Assembly (NCBI RefSeq): GCF_003002815.1
Contig: NZ_PVTF01000009.1
Location: forward strand, 481,809-545,808
Reading direction: 5' to 3'
Length of the DNA: 64,000 nt
DNA from: Umezawaea tangerina
GTDB lineage: Bacteria > Actinomycetota > Actinomycetes > Mycobacteriales > Pseudonocardiaceae
Shown here: in pieces, positions 49,247 to 58,024 of the stretch
Layout of the letters: every line of letters starts with the position of its first letter
Position numbering within the stretch: position 1 is the first letter of the stretch
Translations under genes and position numbers: made by a program
Notes under the pieces: model-generated
Told to the model about the DNA's origin: nothing
Seen by the model: the letters and a program-made list of their open reading frames with translations, nothing else
Databases searched by the model: none

Positions 49247-49834
49247 TCAGTCGCCCGAGACGGTGAGGTGCGCCCGCTCGCCCTGGAGCCCAATCAGGGT
49301 GAGGAGTTCGGCCGGGTGTTCGCCCGCGCTGCCGATCCAGTGCGGCAGGCGGGTGTCGAACTCCGCGGCCTCGCCGGCTCGCAGCACGAGGTCCTGGTCA
49401 CCGAGCACGAACCGGACGCTGCCGTTCATCACGTAGAACCACTCGTACCCCTCGTGCGTCTTCAACGCGGGCTCCCCCCAACGCGACGCGGGCGGGTACA
49501 CGACCTTGAACACCTGGATCCCACCCGCCCGCCGCGTCAACGGCACGAACGTCATCCCGTCCCGCGCCACCGGTCGCAAGTGGACCCGCGGGTCACCGGT
49601 GTGCCGGTAGCCGACGAGGTCGTCGAGCGGCACACCGTGCGCCCGCGCCAACGGGAGCAACTGCTCCAAGGTGGGCCGCCGCTTGCCGTTCTCCAACCGC
49701 GACAACGTACTCGCGGTCAACCCCGTCTCCCCCGCCAACTCGGCCAACGTCGTCCCCCGTGACCGACGCAGCACCCTCAACCTCTGCCCCACACCCTCCA
49801 GCACAGCGCTCGCGTCGTCATCCATGACCGCCAT
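49247..49834 (-). CDS. XRE-cupin transcriptional regulator
   Basis: A 195-residue regulator. The HTH is at ~12-66 (QRLRVLRRSRGTTLAELAGETGLTASTLSRLE), followed by a cupin domain at ~110-185 (THEGYEWFYVMNGSVRFVLGDQDLVLRAGEAAEFDTRLPHW contains the His/Glu metal positions). ATG at 49834 gives the usual short N-terminus. Such proteins regulate amino-acid, polyamine or sulfur metabolism genes beside them. Here the neighbour that might be the target appears to be missing. Confidence 0.9.
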   Translation of the reverse strand: MAVMDDDASAVLEGVGQRLRVLRRSRGTTLAELAGETGLTASTLSRLENGKRRPTLEQLLPLARAHGVPLDDLVGYRHTGDPRVHLRPVARDGMTFVPLTRRAGGIQVFKVVYPPASRWGEPALKTHEGYEWFYVMNGSVRFVLGDQDLVLRAGEAAEFDTRLPHWIGSAGEHPAELLTLIGLQGERAHLTVSGD

Positions 49835-49972
49835 CTTGCACACCAGCAACACCCCCTGCCGCTCACAAGTCCCACCCCAAGCCCGGCAAACGACAAGCGT
49901 CTTCATCCTGCTGTCCACACGGGATCCACCCAAGCCCAAGGGAGGCGTTCGAGACGACCACTGGACACCCTG

Positions 49973-51089
49973 CTAGGAGCTGTTTGGGGTTTGGATCATG
50001 TGGTTGAGGTCAGGGTCCTCAACCACATGACCGCAGCTCGTAGACGTAACCCGGCCTCGTAGCCTTCCGCTGACTTGTCATAGCGAGTGGCCAACCCACG
50101 CCATGTCTTGATCTTCTGAAAGCAGCGTTCGACGGTGCTGCGTTGTACGTAAAGCGCGGGATCGAACGAGACCGGCCGTCCTCCAGCAGAGCCCTTCCTC
50201 TTCCGGTTGGCCTGCTGGTCGGCCTTCTCCGGGATCGCCGCCGTGATCCGACGACGACGCGGACAAGCCCGATTTGCTTTGGAGGAGTAGGCCTTGCCCG
50301 CCGCCACCGCGCCCGGACGGGTGCGAGGCCGACCGACCTCGCCCGGGACCCGGATCTTGTTCAGCACGGCCTGAAACTGTGGTGAGTCCCCAGCTTGACC
50401 AGGCGTGAGCACGAACGCCAACGGCATTCCGCCCGCGTCGACCACGGCGTGGATCCTGCTGCTCAGCCCGCCTCGGGACCGGCCGAGCCAGGCCGCCTCC
50501 GCCCGCGCCTTGCGACGTCGCCGGAGACCGGCACGATCCTGACCGATGGATGTGCCCGCGCAGTCCTTATCCGCCTTGGCCTGCGGCTGATCACCCGCAG
50601 CACCCGCTGCCGCGTAGGCAACGGAGCCCCTTTTTCCTCGGTCAGTGCCTGTTCCAGCGCATCGAGGGTCCCACCGGCAACCGCGAGCCCGGCCGATTCG
50701 TGATGAGCCCGCACGATCGTGGAGTCCACGCTGACCAACTCCAACCCGACCTGTCCACGAGACGCGGCCTCGGCGATCAGCGCGTCCATCAACACCTGGA
50801 ACACCCCGGTCCTGACCCAGGCGTCGAACCGGGAGTAGACGGTGGACCAGGGCCCGTACCGTTCAGGGACATCACGCCAGCCCGATCCGGTACGGAACCG
50901 CCACAGAATCCCGTTGAACTGGTCCCACACCCGCCGCGGCAACGGCCCCGTGGCCGCCACCGGCACATGCGGCTCGATCAGTGCCCACTCGGCATCGGTC
51001 AAGATCAAAACGCGCCACATCCGTGTTCTACCAGCCCGACCAGCTCACCACCGGCCCCTACCTAGATCCGAACCCCAGACAGCCCCTAG
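49973..51089. mobile_element. IS5-type insertion sequence, complete
   Basis: The ends are inverted repeats: CTAGGAGCTGTTTGGGGTTT at the left (49973 onward) and, on the other strand at the right (51089 back), CTAGGGGCTGTCTGGGGTTC; both continue into GGATC. CTAG flanks both ends, fitting the CTAG/TNA target of IS427-type IS5 elements. The element carries a two-frame transposase. It inserted between the XRE-cupin gene and the epoxide-hydrolase-like gene, ending ~25 bp before the latter's first possible start. Confidence 0.9.
49996..51020 (-). CDS. IS5-family transposase (two frames, -1 frameshift)
   Basis: OrfA (51020-50463) carries a DUF4096-type N-terminus (LTDAEWALIEPHVP; FRTGSGWRDVPERYGPWSTVY) and the first catalytic Asp in LVSVDSTIVRAHH. 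OrfB (to 49996) carries the second Asp in IHAVVDAGGMPLAF and the Glu in RSTVERCFQKIKTWR. The frames join by a -1 shift at the slippery AAAAAGGGG (minus strand, 50635-50627). The DDE triad is complete, so the element may still be active. Confidence 0.9.
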
Positions 51090-51149
51090 CGACTTGCCGA
51101 TCGGCAACAAATCTTGTCGATCACGAGTCCCGCCCCACAAGCTCGCCGC

Positions 51150-52163
51150 GTGACGCTCAACCACCAGAACACCAAGCGGTACCGCGGACTCGCGGGCGCC
51201 ATCGCCATCCTGCTGTGCCTACTCGGATGCGCTTTTTCGCCGGACACCACCGGCGCGGCGGACGCGTTCGACGCGGCCACCAGGGACGACGCCGCGTTCA
51301 ACCGGCAGTTCAGGCACGAGTTCGCCGACGTCGACGGGGTGCGCATGCACTACGTCACCGGCGGCACGGGTGAGCCGCTTGTGCTGCTCCACGGTTGGCC
51401 GCAGTCGTGGTACGAGTGGCGGGGAATCATGCCCGACCTTGCCCGGAACTACACCGTGTACGCACTCGACCTACCGGGGCTCGGCGACAGCACCGGGTCG
51501 CCCACGGGTTACGACAAGGCGACGCTCGCCCGGTACGTCCACGCCCTGCTCGCCGACAACCTCGGTCTCGACCACATCCGGCTGGTGGGCCACGACCTCG
51601 GTGCGGGCGTGGGTATCCAGTACGCGCTCCAGTACCCCGACCAGGTCGTCCGCTACGCCCACCTCGACTACCCCGTCCCCGGCCCCGCCCTCAGCGCCGC
51701 CGACTACCGCAAGTTCAGTTGGCACATGGCCTTCCACACCCAACCGCGCATCCCCGAGATGCTCGTCGACGACGACGTCCACGACTACCTGTCCGCCTTC
51801 TACCCCCAGGTCGCCTACCAGGGCACCGCCTTCGGCGGCACCAACACCCAGTCCCCGTTCACCCCCGCACAGGTCGACGAGTACGCCCGCACCTACCGGC
51901 GCCCACAGGTGCTCACCGGAGGATTCGATCTTTACCGCACCCTCGACCAGGACCAGAAGGACAACACCTCCGCCAGCCCGACCACCGTCCCCACGCTCCT
52001 CCTCACTGCCGAGGGCACCCTCGCCTCCACCACACCGACCCTCGCCCCTCTCACCACGAACCTCCGGCGCACCACCGAAATCCCCCACTCCGGCCACTGG
52101 CTCCCCGAGGAGAACCCCACCGCCGTCACCACCGAACTACTCACCTTCTTCGCCGCCCCCTGA
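51150..52163 (+). CDS. Lipoprotein alpha/beta hydrolase (epoxide-hydrolase-like)
   Basis: A 337-residue enzyme with a lipoprotein signal (GAIAILLCLLGCAFS, lipobox LLGC). The oxyanion motif is LLHGWPQSWYEW (HGxP), the nucleophile Asp is in LVGHDLGAGVGIQYA, and the His is in IPHSGHWLPEENP. These are features of soluble epoxide hydrolases or haloalkane dehalogenases, which are usually cytoplasmic, so a lipid anchor is unusual. GTG at 51150 is used; a TTG at 51114 is possible. An IS element ends just upstream, so its own promoter may be lost. Confidence 0.85.
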   Translation: MTLNHQNTKRYRGLAGAIAILLCLLGCAFSPDTTGAADAFDAATRDDAAFNRQFRHEFADVDGVRMHYVTGGTGEPLVLLHGWPQSWYEWRGIMPDLARNYTVYALDLPGLGDSTGSPTGYDKATLARYVHALLADNLGLDHIRLVGHDLGAGVGIQYALQYPDQVVRYAHLDYPVPGPALSAADYRKFSWHMAFHTQPRIPEMLVDDDVHDYLSAFYPQVAYQGTAFGGTNTQSPFTPAQVDEYARTYRRPQVLTGGFDLYRTLDQDQKDNTSASPTTVPTLLLTAEGTLASTTPTLAPLTTNLRRTTEIPHSGHWLPEENPTAVTTELLTFFAAP

Positions 52164-53225
52164 CACCACACCTCCAACTCCCACCACCCGTCCTTTGAGG
52201 ACATTCACCACTCCACCCCGACCACGAACCCACAACTCCGACCCCAACCAACCAAGAACCCGGACACCTCGCCATGACACCGACCCTGCCCACCTGCCGC
52301 CAGGCCCGACCTTCCCCACCACACAAAGCCCCCCGGTCTGCAACCGCCATCCATCCCCAGCCCGATTCCCTGCCACCACCCCATCCCAACCCGATCCAGC
52401 CCCAGCCGCCCAGCCCAGGCCTGCCTCAGCCCCATCCCTGCCACCGCACCATGCCAACCCCGACCTGCCTTGGCCCCAACCCCAACCCCAGCCCGATCCA
52501 ACCTCGGCCTGCCTTGGCCGCATCGCTGCCACCGCACCATCCCGACCCCGACCTGCCTTGGCCCCAACCCCAACCCGACCCAGCCTCGGCCGACCCAGCC
52601 CCTGCCCAGCCCCAGTCCCGGCCCCAGTCCCGGCCCCGGCCCAGCCTCGGCACTGGCCTTGGCCCAGTCCCAGCTCCTGCCACGGCCACGGCCACGGTTC
52701 CCCGGCCCGCCCCCTTAGCTCTGGCTCGCCCTGCCCCTGGCCCGCCCCGGCCATGGCCCGTCTTGGCACTAACCCCAGCGCCAGCCCATTCCTCAGCCCC
52801 AGACCCAATCCCCGTCCTTGCCCTTGCCCTTGCTCCACCCCTGCCCTTGCCCTAGCCCTGGCTGCTGACGCAGCCCTGACGCCAGCCCGCCCTGCCCGCC
52901 CTGCCCGCCCTGCCCGCCCCAGGCTCTGACTCACCCCGGCCCTAAGCCCAGCTCTGGCCTGGCCCGTCTCGGCCTTGGCGCTAGCGCCACCGCAGACCCT
53001 GACCCGTTCTCGCCTCGCCTTGGCTCTGCCTTGGCCCCGCCCCGCTCTCGCCTCGCCTTGGCTCTGCCTTGGCCCCGCCCCGCTCTCGCCTCGCCTTGGC
53101 TCTGCCTTGGCCCCGCCCCGCTCTCGCCTGGCCCTGGCCTTGGCCCTGGCCCTGGCCCTGGTTCTGGTTCTGGCCCTGGTTCTGGCCCTGAAGGCTCCTG
53201 TTTTTCGGGCACCGTCGCCAGGCTT
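52164..53225. repeat. Low-complexity C-rich repeat region
   Basis: About 1.05 kb without a supportable gene, made of degenerate C-rich words on the plus strand (CCTTGGCCCC, CCAACCCC, CCCGACC). In 52441-52500, 34 of 60 bases are C and 8 are G. An 88-bp unit recurs (52438 and 52526), a 9-bp unit GCCCGCCCT occurs four times at 52885-52920, and a 38-bp unit occurs three times from 53009. Periods of 88 and 38 are not multiples of three, so the long open frames here are by-products of composition. Confidence 0.85.
53009..53122. repeat. 38-bp tandem repeat, three copies
   Basis: Three near-identical 38-bp units start at 53009, 53047 and 53085 (each begins CTCGCCTCGCCTTGGC), with a partial fourth at 53123. 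It is followed by a run of GGCCCT/GGTTCT hexamers to ~53190. Confidence 0.92.
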
Positions 53226-53288
53226 TCCAGCGCTCGAACCGTCCAACACTAATTTCGGTCAACACTGAAACAACCAAGACAACCAAAA

Positions 53289-53315
53289 GCCTCCCCGACC
53301 GGAGGCCGGGGAGGC
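53289..53315 (-). terminator. Rho-independent terminator of the CBM-dehydrogenase gene
   Basis: GCCTCCCCG and CGGGGAGGC form a 9-bp stem at 53289-53315. On the minus strand it is followed by TTTTGGTTG, and it lies ~57 bp past the gene's stop. Confidence 0.78.
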
Positions 53316-53371
53316 GGTGGATGGAAGGTCCGGCGGGGTGGCCGACCGCGAGGGGTCGGCACCCTGGGTGG

Positions 53372-55843
53372 CTAGGCGGGTTTCTGGGTGCGGGTGCCGG
53401 AGTAGACGATGTCGACGAGGAGGACGCGGTCGTTGTTGGGGGTGCCGTCCTTGTCGGTGGAGGTGGTGAGCCAGATGTCGCCGTCGTGGTCGACCTCGAC
53501 GGTCCGCAGGCGGTTGTAGGTGCCCTGGAAGTAGATCTTCTGGTCGACGAGGTTGCTGCTGCTGTCGATGGTCATCCGGTAGACGCGCTGGCCGACGGTG
53601 GTGGCGACGAAGACGCGGTCGTTGATGATGGTCAGGCCGCTGGGTGAGGCGACGTTGGTGGCCCAGACCTTCTTCGGGGCGATGAAGCCGGCGCAGGAGC
53701 CGCCGGTGCCTTCGCAGTTGGGCCAGCCGTAGTTGCCGCCCTTGGTGATGAGGTTGACCTCGTCCTGGCTGGTGTTGCCGAACTCGGCTTCCCACAGGCG
53801 GCCCTGGGAGTCGAAGTCCAGGCCCTGCGGGTTGCGGTGGCCCTTGCTCCACACGGCGTTGCCGAACGGGTTGTCCGACGGGATGGTGCCGTCGGCGTTG
53901 ATGCGGAGGATCTTGCCGTTGAGGGAGGTGTTGCTCTGGGCGTTGGCGCTGTTCTGCGCGTCGCCGACGGAGGCGTACAGCTTGCCGTCGGGACCGAAGC
54001 GGAGCCTGCCGCCGTTGTGGTAGCGGTTCTTCGCCAAGCCCTGCAACAGGATCTGGTAGCTGCTCTGCACGAGTGCGCCGTTCTCGTACTTGATCCGCAC
54101 GATCCGGTTGCCCTCGGACGCGGTGTGGTAGACGTACAGCCAGTGGTCGGTAGCGAAGGTCGGCGACAGTTCGAGGCCGAGCAGGCCGCCTTCGCCGTCG
54201 GTGCCGACGGCCTGGGAGATCTTGCCTGCCGACGTCTTCTGCCCGCTCTTGGTGAGCCGGTAGACGGTGAACGTCTCCCGCTCGCTGAACAGCGCCGAAC
54301 CGTCGGGCAGGAAGACGACGCCCCAGGCGACATCCACGCCGCTCGCCAACGTGCTGACGGTGCCGGGGTCAGGGCTGCCCGCCGGGCCGCCGGCGCTGGG
54401 GGTCGCCTTGATCTCGTTGCTGAAACCGGAGAGGTTGCCCTTGGCGTCGCGGGCGCGGACCTTGAAGGCGTACTCGGTGCCCGCGGTGAGGCCTGCGGAG
54501 GTGATGGCGGTGGCGGTGCCGTCGGCGGTGCCGGTCTGCACGCCGTCGCGGAACACGTCGTAGCCGGTCACGGCGACGTTGTCGGTGGACGCGGTCCACG
54601 CCAGGTCGACGCTGGTCGCGGTCTTGCCGGTGGAGCGCAGCGAACCGGGGGTCGTCGGCGCGACGGTATCGGCGGGTGCCGGGTCGGTGCGGACGATCAT
54701 GTTGGTGCTGGCCACGGACACGTTGCCCGCGGCGTCCTTGGAGAACACCGTCCAGTCGTACTCGGTGTCGGCGATCAGACCGGTCGCGGTGGCCTGCAGG
54801 ACGTTGCCGACGCTCGTGACGAGCTGCCCGTGCTGGTAGACGTCGTAGCCGGTCACGCCGACGTTGTCCGAACCGGCGTCCCAGGCCAGCGACACGGTGG
54901 TTGTGGTGTGCCCGGTGGAGCGCAGCCCGGTCGGCGGCAGCGGTCGTTCCGTGTCGGCAGGGCCGCTGAACGCGACGCTCAGCTTGTCAGCGTTCGGGCC
55001 GCCGACGGCGGTCGTCGCCACGGTGCGGATCTTGTTCGTGCCCGCGGCGAGCGGCAGGGTGGTGGTCGCGGTCTGCCACGTCGTCCACGCGCCCGTCGGC
55101 GGGAACGACAGGGTGACGGGTGTGCCGCCGTTGGCGCTGATCGACAGCGGCCGATCGGTGGTGGTGCCGTTGGCGAAGCGGAACGCCAGCGAGTGCGCGC
55201 CCGCCTGCGCCGCGGTCACGGCGTACTCGACCGAGCTGCCGACCACGTTGTCGTAGTTGACGAACCCGCTGCCGGAGTAGCCCGCCCAGTTCGACTCGAC
55301 GACACCCTGGCTGATCGCCGCCGACTCGGACTCGTAGTCGGACGCGGGAACGCCCGCCGCGTCGACGTCGAGGTAGTCGATGTTCGCCGCCCCGGTCGCC
55401 CCGGCCGAGGTGATCCGGATCTTGTTCGCGCCGGGCGCGAGCTGGGCGGTGGTCGTGAGGCTCTGCCACGTCGTCCACGCACCGGTCGCGGGGAACGCCA
55501 GGTCGTCCACGACGAGCTCGCCGTTCACGCTGATGTCCGCCGGGCGGTTGTCCGCGGTCCCGTTGGCGTAGCGGATGGTCAGGGTCGCCGGGCCCGCCTG
55601 CGCGGCGGTCGCGGTGAGCTCCACCGAACTGCCCACGACGTTGTCCACGTTCACGAAGCCGGCACCCGAGAAGCCCGCGTGGTTCGACTCCACGACGGCC
55701 TGGACCAGACTCCCGTTCTCGGCCTCGTAACGGGTCGGCGCGGCGGAGGCCGCGCCGGGCAGGGCCAACGCGGCGACCACCGTGGCCATCACGACGGACA
55801 GGGTGCCGACGGCGCGAAGTCGTCGACTGTTCCTCGGTACCAC
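53372..55843 (-). CDS. Secreted CBM6/35-CBM6/35-FN3-FN3-sorbosone dehydrogenase
   Basis: An 823-residue secreted protein. The signal peptide ends about residue 35 (ALPGAASAAP). Two carbohydrate-binding modules of the CBM6/35 type follow (~38-160 and ~166-285; both contain SGxGFVNxDNVVGSSVE), then two FN3 domains (~295-385 and ~390-480). The C-terminal ~495-823 is a six-bladed PQQ-dependent glucose/sorbosone dehydrogenase domain (GLAKNRYHNGGRLRFGPDG; SKGHRNPQGLDFD; AEFGNTSQDEVNLI). It probably oxidises sugars bound to plant cell wall. GTG at 55843 follows GGGAGG. Confidence 0.9.
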   Translation of the reverse strand: MVPRNSRRLRAVGTLSVVMATVVAALALPGAASAAPTRYEAENGSLVQAVVESNHAGFSGAGFVNVDNVVGSSVELTATAAQAGPATLTIRYANGTADNRPADISVNGELVVDDLAFPATGAWTTWQSLTTTAQLAPGANKIRITSAGATGAANIDYLDVDAAGVPASDYESESAAISQGVVESNWAGYSGSGFVNYDNVVGSSVEYAVTAAQAGAHSLAFRFANGTTTDRPLSISANGGTPVTLSFPPTGAWTTWQTATTTLPLAAGTNKIRTVATTAVGGPNADKLSVAFSGPADTERPLPPTGLRSTGHTTTTVSLAWDAGSDNVGVTGYDVYQHGQLVTSVGNVLQATATGLIADTEYDWTVFSKDAAGNVSVASTNMIVRTDPAPADTVAPTTPGSLRSTGKTATSVDLAWTASTDNVAVTGYDVFRDGVQTGTADGTATAITSAGLTAGTEYAFKVRARDAKGNLSGFSNEIKATPSAGGPAGSPDPGTVSTLASGVDVAWGVVFLPDGSALFSERETFTVYRLTKSGQKTSAGKISQAVGTDGEGGLLGLELSPTFATDHWLYVYHTASEGNRIVRIKYENGALVQSSYQILLQGLAKNRYHNGGRLRFGPDGKLYASVGDAQNSANAQSNTSLNGKILRINADGTIPSDNPFGNAVWSKGHRNPQGLDFDSQGRLWEAEFGNTSQDEVNLITKGGNYGWPNCEGTGGSCAGFIAPKKVWATNVASPSGLTIINDRVFVATTVGQRVYRMTIDSSSNLVDQKIYFQGTYNRLRTVEVDHDGDIWLTTSTDKDGTPNNDRVLLVDIVYSGTRTQKPA

Positions 55844-56207
55844 TGAGTGCCTCCCGCTAGCAGGGTCGGGTTGGATCACTACCGTGGCGGCGGCATCAAC
55901 GCAGGTCGGACAGCAACTCGCACAACATCACCGGCAACAGCACCAGCAACAGCACGGGCAACAGCCCCGGCAGCCCCGGCGAGTGGAACGACCTCAATTA
56001 GGAAGGAAACTTTCCTTACTGTCAAGGCCGCCAACTTCCTGGGCCGGTCAAGGGGAAAGCGTTTGCCTCACGGTAAACCGCCCCGCACCTCCGCGCGCGA
56101 CAGGCGACTGCCGCCCGGTGATGCAGGCGGTGACGCTGCCGGGGACGCGCTACGGGATGGCCGGTTGCGCGCAGAGCCGTGTGGGGATCGGTTGGGTCGA
56201 GTCGGGG
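55844..56207. other. Promoter region of the CBM-dehydrogenase gene
   Basis: This 364-bp interval holds no gene. AAGGAAACTTTCCTT (56003-56017) is a perfect 15-bp palindrome with GAAACTTTC at its core, like the xylanase operators, ~160 bp upstream of the GTG at 55843. Short GCAACAG/CACCGG repeats occur between 55900 and 55970. Confidence 0.6.
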
Positions 56208-56381
56208 TTAGTTGTTCTTCACGTGGGTCAGGAACGACTTCCAGCGGGCCACGGGGAACACCAGTACCGGACCGGTGGGGTTCTTCGAGTCGCGGACGGA
56301 TGATGCCGCGACCTCGACGCAGTTGGTTCCGCTCTCGTCGCTGTAGCTGCTCTTACGCCACTGGCCCACCTGCGTTGTCAT
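56208..56381 (-). CDS. DUF397 protein
   Basis: A 57-residue protein with the DUF397 signature WRKSSYSDESGTNCVEVA and the C-terminal RDSKNP...W(K)SFL. Such proteins are partners of XRE-DUF5753 regulators in Streptomyces and relatives. The ATG at 56381 overlaps the end of the XRE gene by 29 bp. Confidence 0.93.
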   Translation of the reverse strand: MTTQVGQWRKSSYSDESGTNCVEVAASSVRDSKNPTGPVLVFPVARWKSFLTHVKNN

Positions 56382-57249
56382 CGTCGCCCCGCAGTCGCTC
56401 GTAGTGGTCCGCCCAGCGGGCGAACTCCGACCGCGATTCTTCCTCACTCAACGCCATGGCGTTGATCGCCTCGGTGACCGCCCGGTGCCTCTTGACCACT
56501 TCGGGCCGCTCGGACAGGACGCTGAAGGTCAGGTTCGCGGAGTGGACGAGCGGCTCGCTGTCCTTGAACTCCATGAGCCGGAAGGGGAAGGCGGTCCACA
56601 CCTGGCTGCCGCCCCTGAACGGCACCAGCCGGATGTGGAGGTGGCCGGCGGCGCTCGTCAGCGCGAGGTGGAGCATCTGGTCGGCCATGACCTGCCAGTC
56701 GCCGACCCACGAGTGCAGCGCGGCCTCGTGGATGAAGAAGGTGGAGTGCGCGGGCTGGGAGCGGTGCAGAACCTCCTGGCGCTCCATCCGGGTCTGGACC
56801 CCCGGCTCGACGGCGAACCGCGGATCGCTGCCCGCCAGCATGAGCGCCCGCGCGTAGTCCTCGGTCTGGAGCAGGCCGGGGACCCGCATCGACTCGTAGT
56901 CGAACATCGTGGTGGCCCTGCGTTCGCTGGAGATCAACGCGCGCAGGGCGTCCGGCACACCGTCGAGGTGGGGTCGGATGATGTAGCCCGTCTCCCCCTC
57001 TCGGGCGATGCTGAGAATCCGGTCCAGCGAGGCCTGGTCGCCTTGGCAGTAGCCGACGAGCCTGATGAGGTCGACCACGTCGCCGCCGCGGCGGCCGTGT
57101 TCCAGTTTCGACAGCTTGCCGGGGGACCAGCCGAGGCCTTCGGCGAGCTTGGTCAGGCTGAGCCCGCTGCGCTCGCGGACCTCGCGCACCTCGTCACCCA
57201 GCTCACGGGTGTGCGCGGTCGAGGGTCGAAAGTCTCCGAGTGCTTCCAC
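56353..57249 (-). CDS. XRE-family regulator with DUF5753 domain
   Basis: A 298-residue regulator: HTH at ~16-70 (VREVRERSGLSLTKLAEGLGWSPGKLSKLEHG) and the DUF5753 domain (MRVPGLLQTEDYARAL; LHIRLVPF). It pairs with DUF397 downstream, an arrangement common in streptomycetes and linked to development. GTG at 57249 lies ~11 bp past a -10-like AATAGT (57265-57260), so the mRNA may be leaderless. Confidence 0.92.
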   Translation of the reverse strand: MEALGDFRPSTAHTRELGDEVREVRERSGLSLTKLAEGLGWSPGKLSKLEHGRRGGDVVDLIRLVGYCQGDQASLDRILSIAREGETGYIIRPHLDGVPDALRALISSERRATTMFDYESMRVPGLLQTEDYARALMLAGSDPRFAVEPGVQTRMERQEVLHRSQPAHSTFFIHEAALHSWVGDWQVMADQMLHLALTSAAGHLHIRLVPFRGGSQVWTAFPFRLMEFKDSEPLVHSANLTFSVLSERPEVVKRHRAVTEAINAMALSEEESRSEFARWADHYERLRGDDDNAGGPVA

Positions 57250-57355
57250 GAATCGGACACTATTGCGCTCTGACCTGGGAGTTCGACAACGACAGACCAG
57301 ATCCACTCCAAAGGATCACCTTTGGGGGTACCGGTCCCGACGGGATCGGGGCTCG

Positions 57356-57375
57356 CAATCCGTACGTACGGATTG
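57356..57375. promoter_or_regulatory. Perfect 20-bp palindrome upstream of the acnR-like gene
   Basis: CAATCCGTACGTACGGATTG is a perfect inverted repeat 34 bp upstream of the TetR start. The position and length are typical of TetR autoregulatory operators. The sequence differs from the AcnR box at aconitase apart from the shared GTAC. Confidence 0.65.
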
Positions 57376-57408
57376 GATATCGCGGGCCGGTACTGGGATC
57401 ATCCGTGG

Positions 57409-58002
57409 ATGCCACGGGTCAGCCAGGACCATCTCGACGCCCGCCGCCGTCAGATCCTCGACGGGGCGCGGACCTGTTTCGCCCGCTACGGCTACGAGGG
57501 CGCGACGGTGCGCCGCCTGGAGGAGGCCACTGGGCTGTCCCGCGGTGCCATCTTCCACCATTTCCGCGACAAGGAGTCGCTGTTCCTCGCGCTGGCGGAG
57601 GACGACGCGCTGCGGATGGCCGACGTGGTGGCCGAGCAGGGCCTGGTGCAGGTGATGAGGGACCTGCTGCTGGTGCAGGAACCGTCCACCGAGGACCACC
57701 CGGCGGACTGGCTGGGCACTCGCCTGGAGGTGTCGCGGAGGCTCCGCACCGACCCGGAGTTCCGCGCCCGCTGGGCGGAGCGCTCGTCGCAGCTGACCAA
57801 GGCGACCCGCGAACGGCTGCTGCGCCAGCGGGAGGCGGGCAACCTGCGCGACGACGTGGACGTGGACGTCCTCACCAGCTTCCTGGAGCTGGTCCTGGAG
57901 GGCCTGGTGTCGCACCTGGCGATGGGCCTGCCCGCGGACGACCTCGGTCCTGTGCTCGACGTCGTCGAGGAGACCGTCCGCAGGCGACGCCGCACGTCGT
58001 AG
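57409..58002 (+). CDS. acnR: TetR-family repressor, AcnR-like
   Basis: A 197-residue TetR protein closely matching the AcnR group as remembered from Mycobacterium and Corynebacterium: MPRVSQDHLDARRRQILDG, CFARYGYEGATVRRLEEATG, LSRGAIFHHFRDKESLFLAL. AcnR represses aconitase and normally lies next to acn. Here it lies ~30 kb from acnA, but a fitting AcnR box is present at the acnA promoter. The symbol rests on sequence resemblance and that box, without a database search. Confidence 0.8.
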   Translation: MPRVSQDHLDARRRQILDGARTCFARYGYEGATVRRLEEATGLSRGAIFHHFRDKESLFLALAEDDALRMADVVAEQGLVQVMRDLLLVQEPSTEDHPADWLGTRLEVSRRLRTDPEFRARWAERSSQLTKATRERLLRQREAGNLRDDVDVDVLTSFLELVLEGLVSHLAMGLPADDLGPVLDVVEETVRRRRRTS

Positions 58003-58024
58003 CGCCTGGCGAACCCGCGGAACC

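Noticed and set aside
49220..49762. Plus-strand gene starting at 49220
   Set aside because: The start region looks real, but the frame is antisense to the well-supported XRE-cupin gene. Kept only as a finding on a possible lost gene.
52137..53249. 370-residue Arg/Gly/Ala-rich frame across the low-complexity region
   Set aside because: The underlying repeats (88 and 38 bp) are not multiples of three, so copies fall in different frames. There is no RBS. It is a composition effect.
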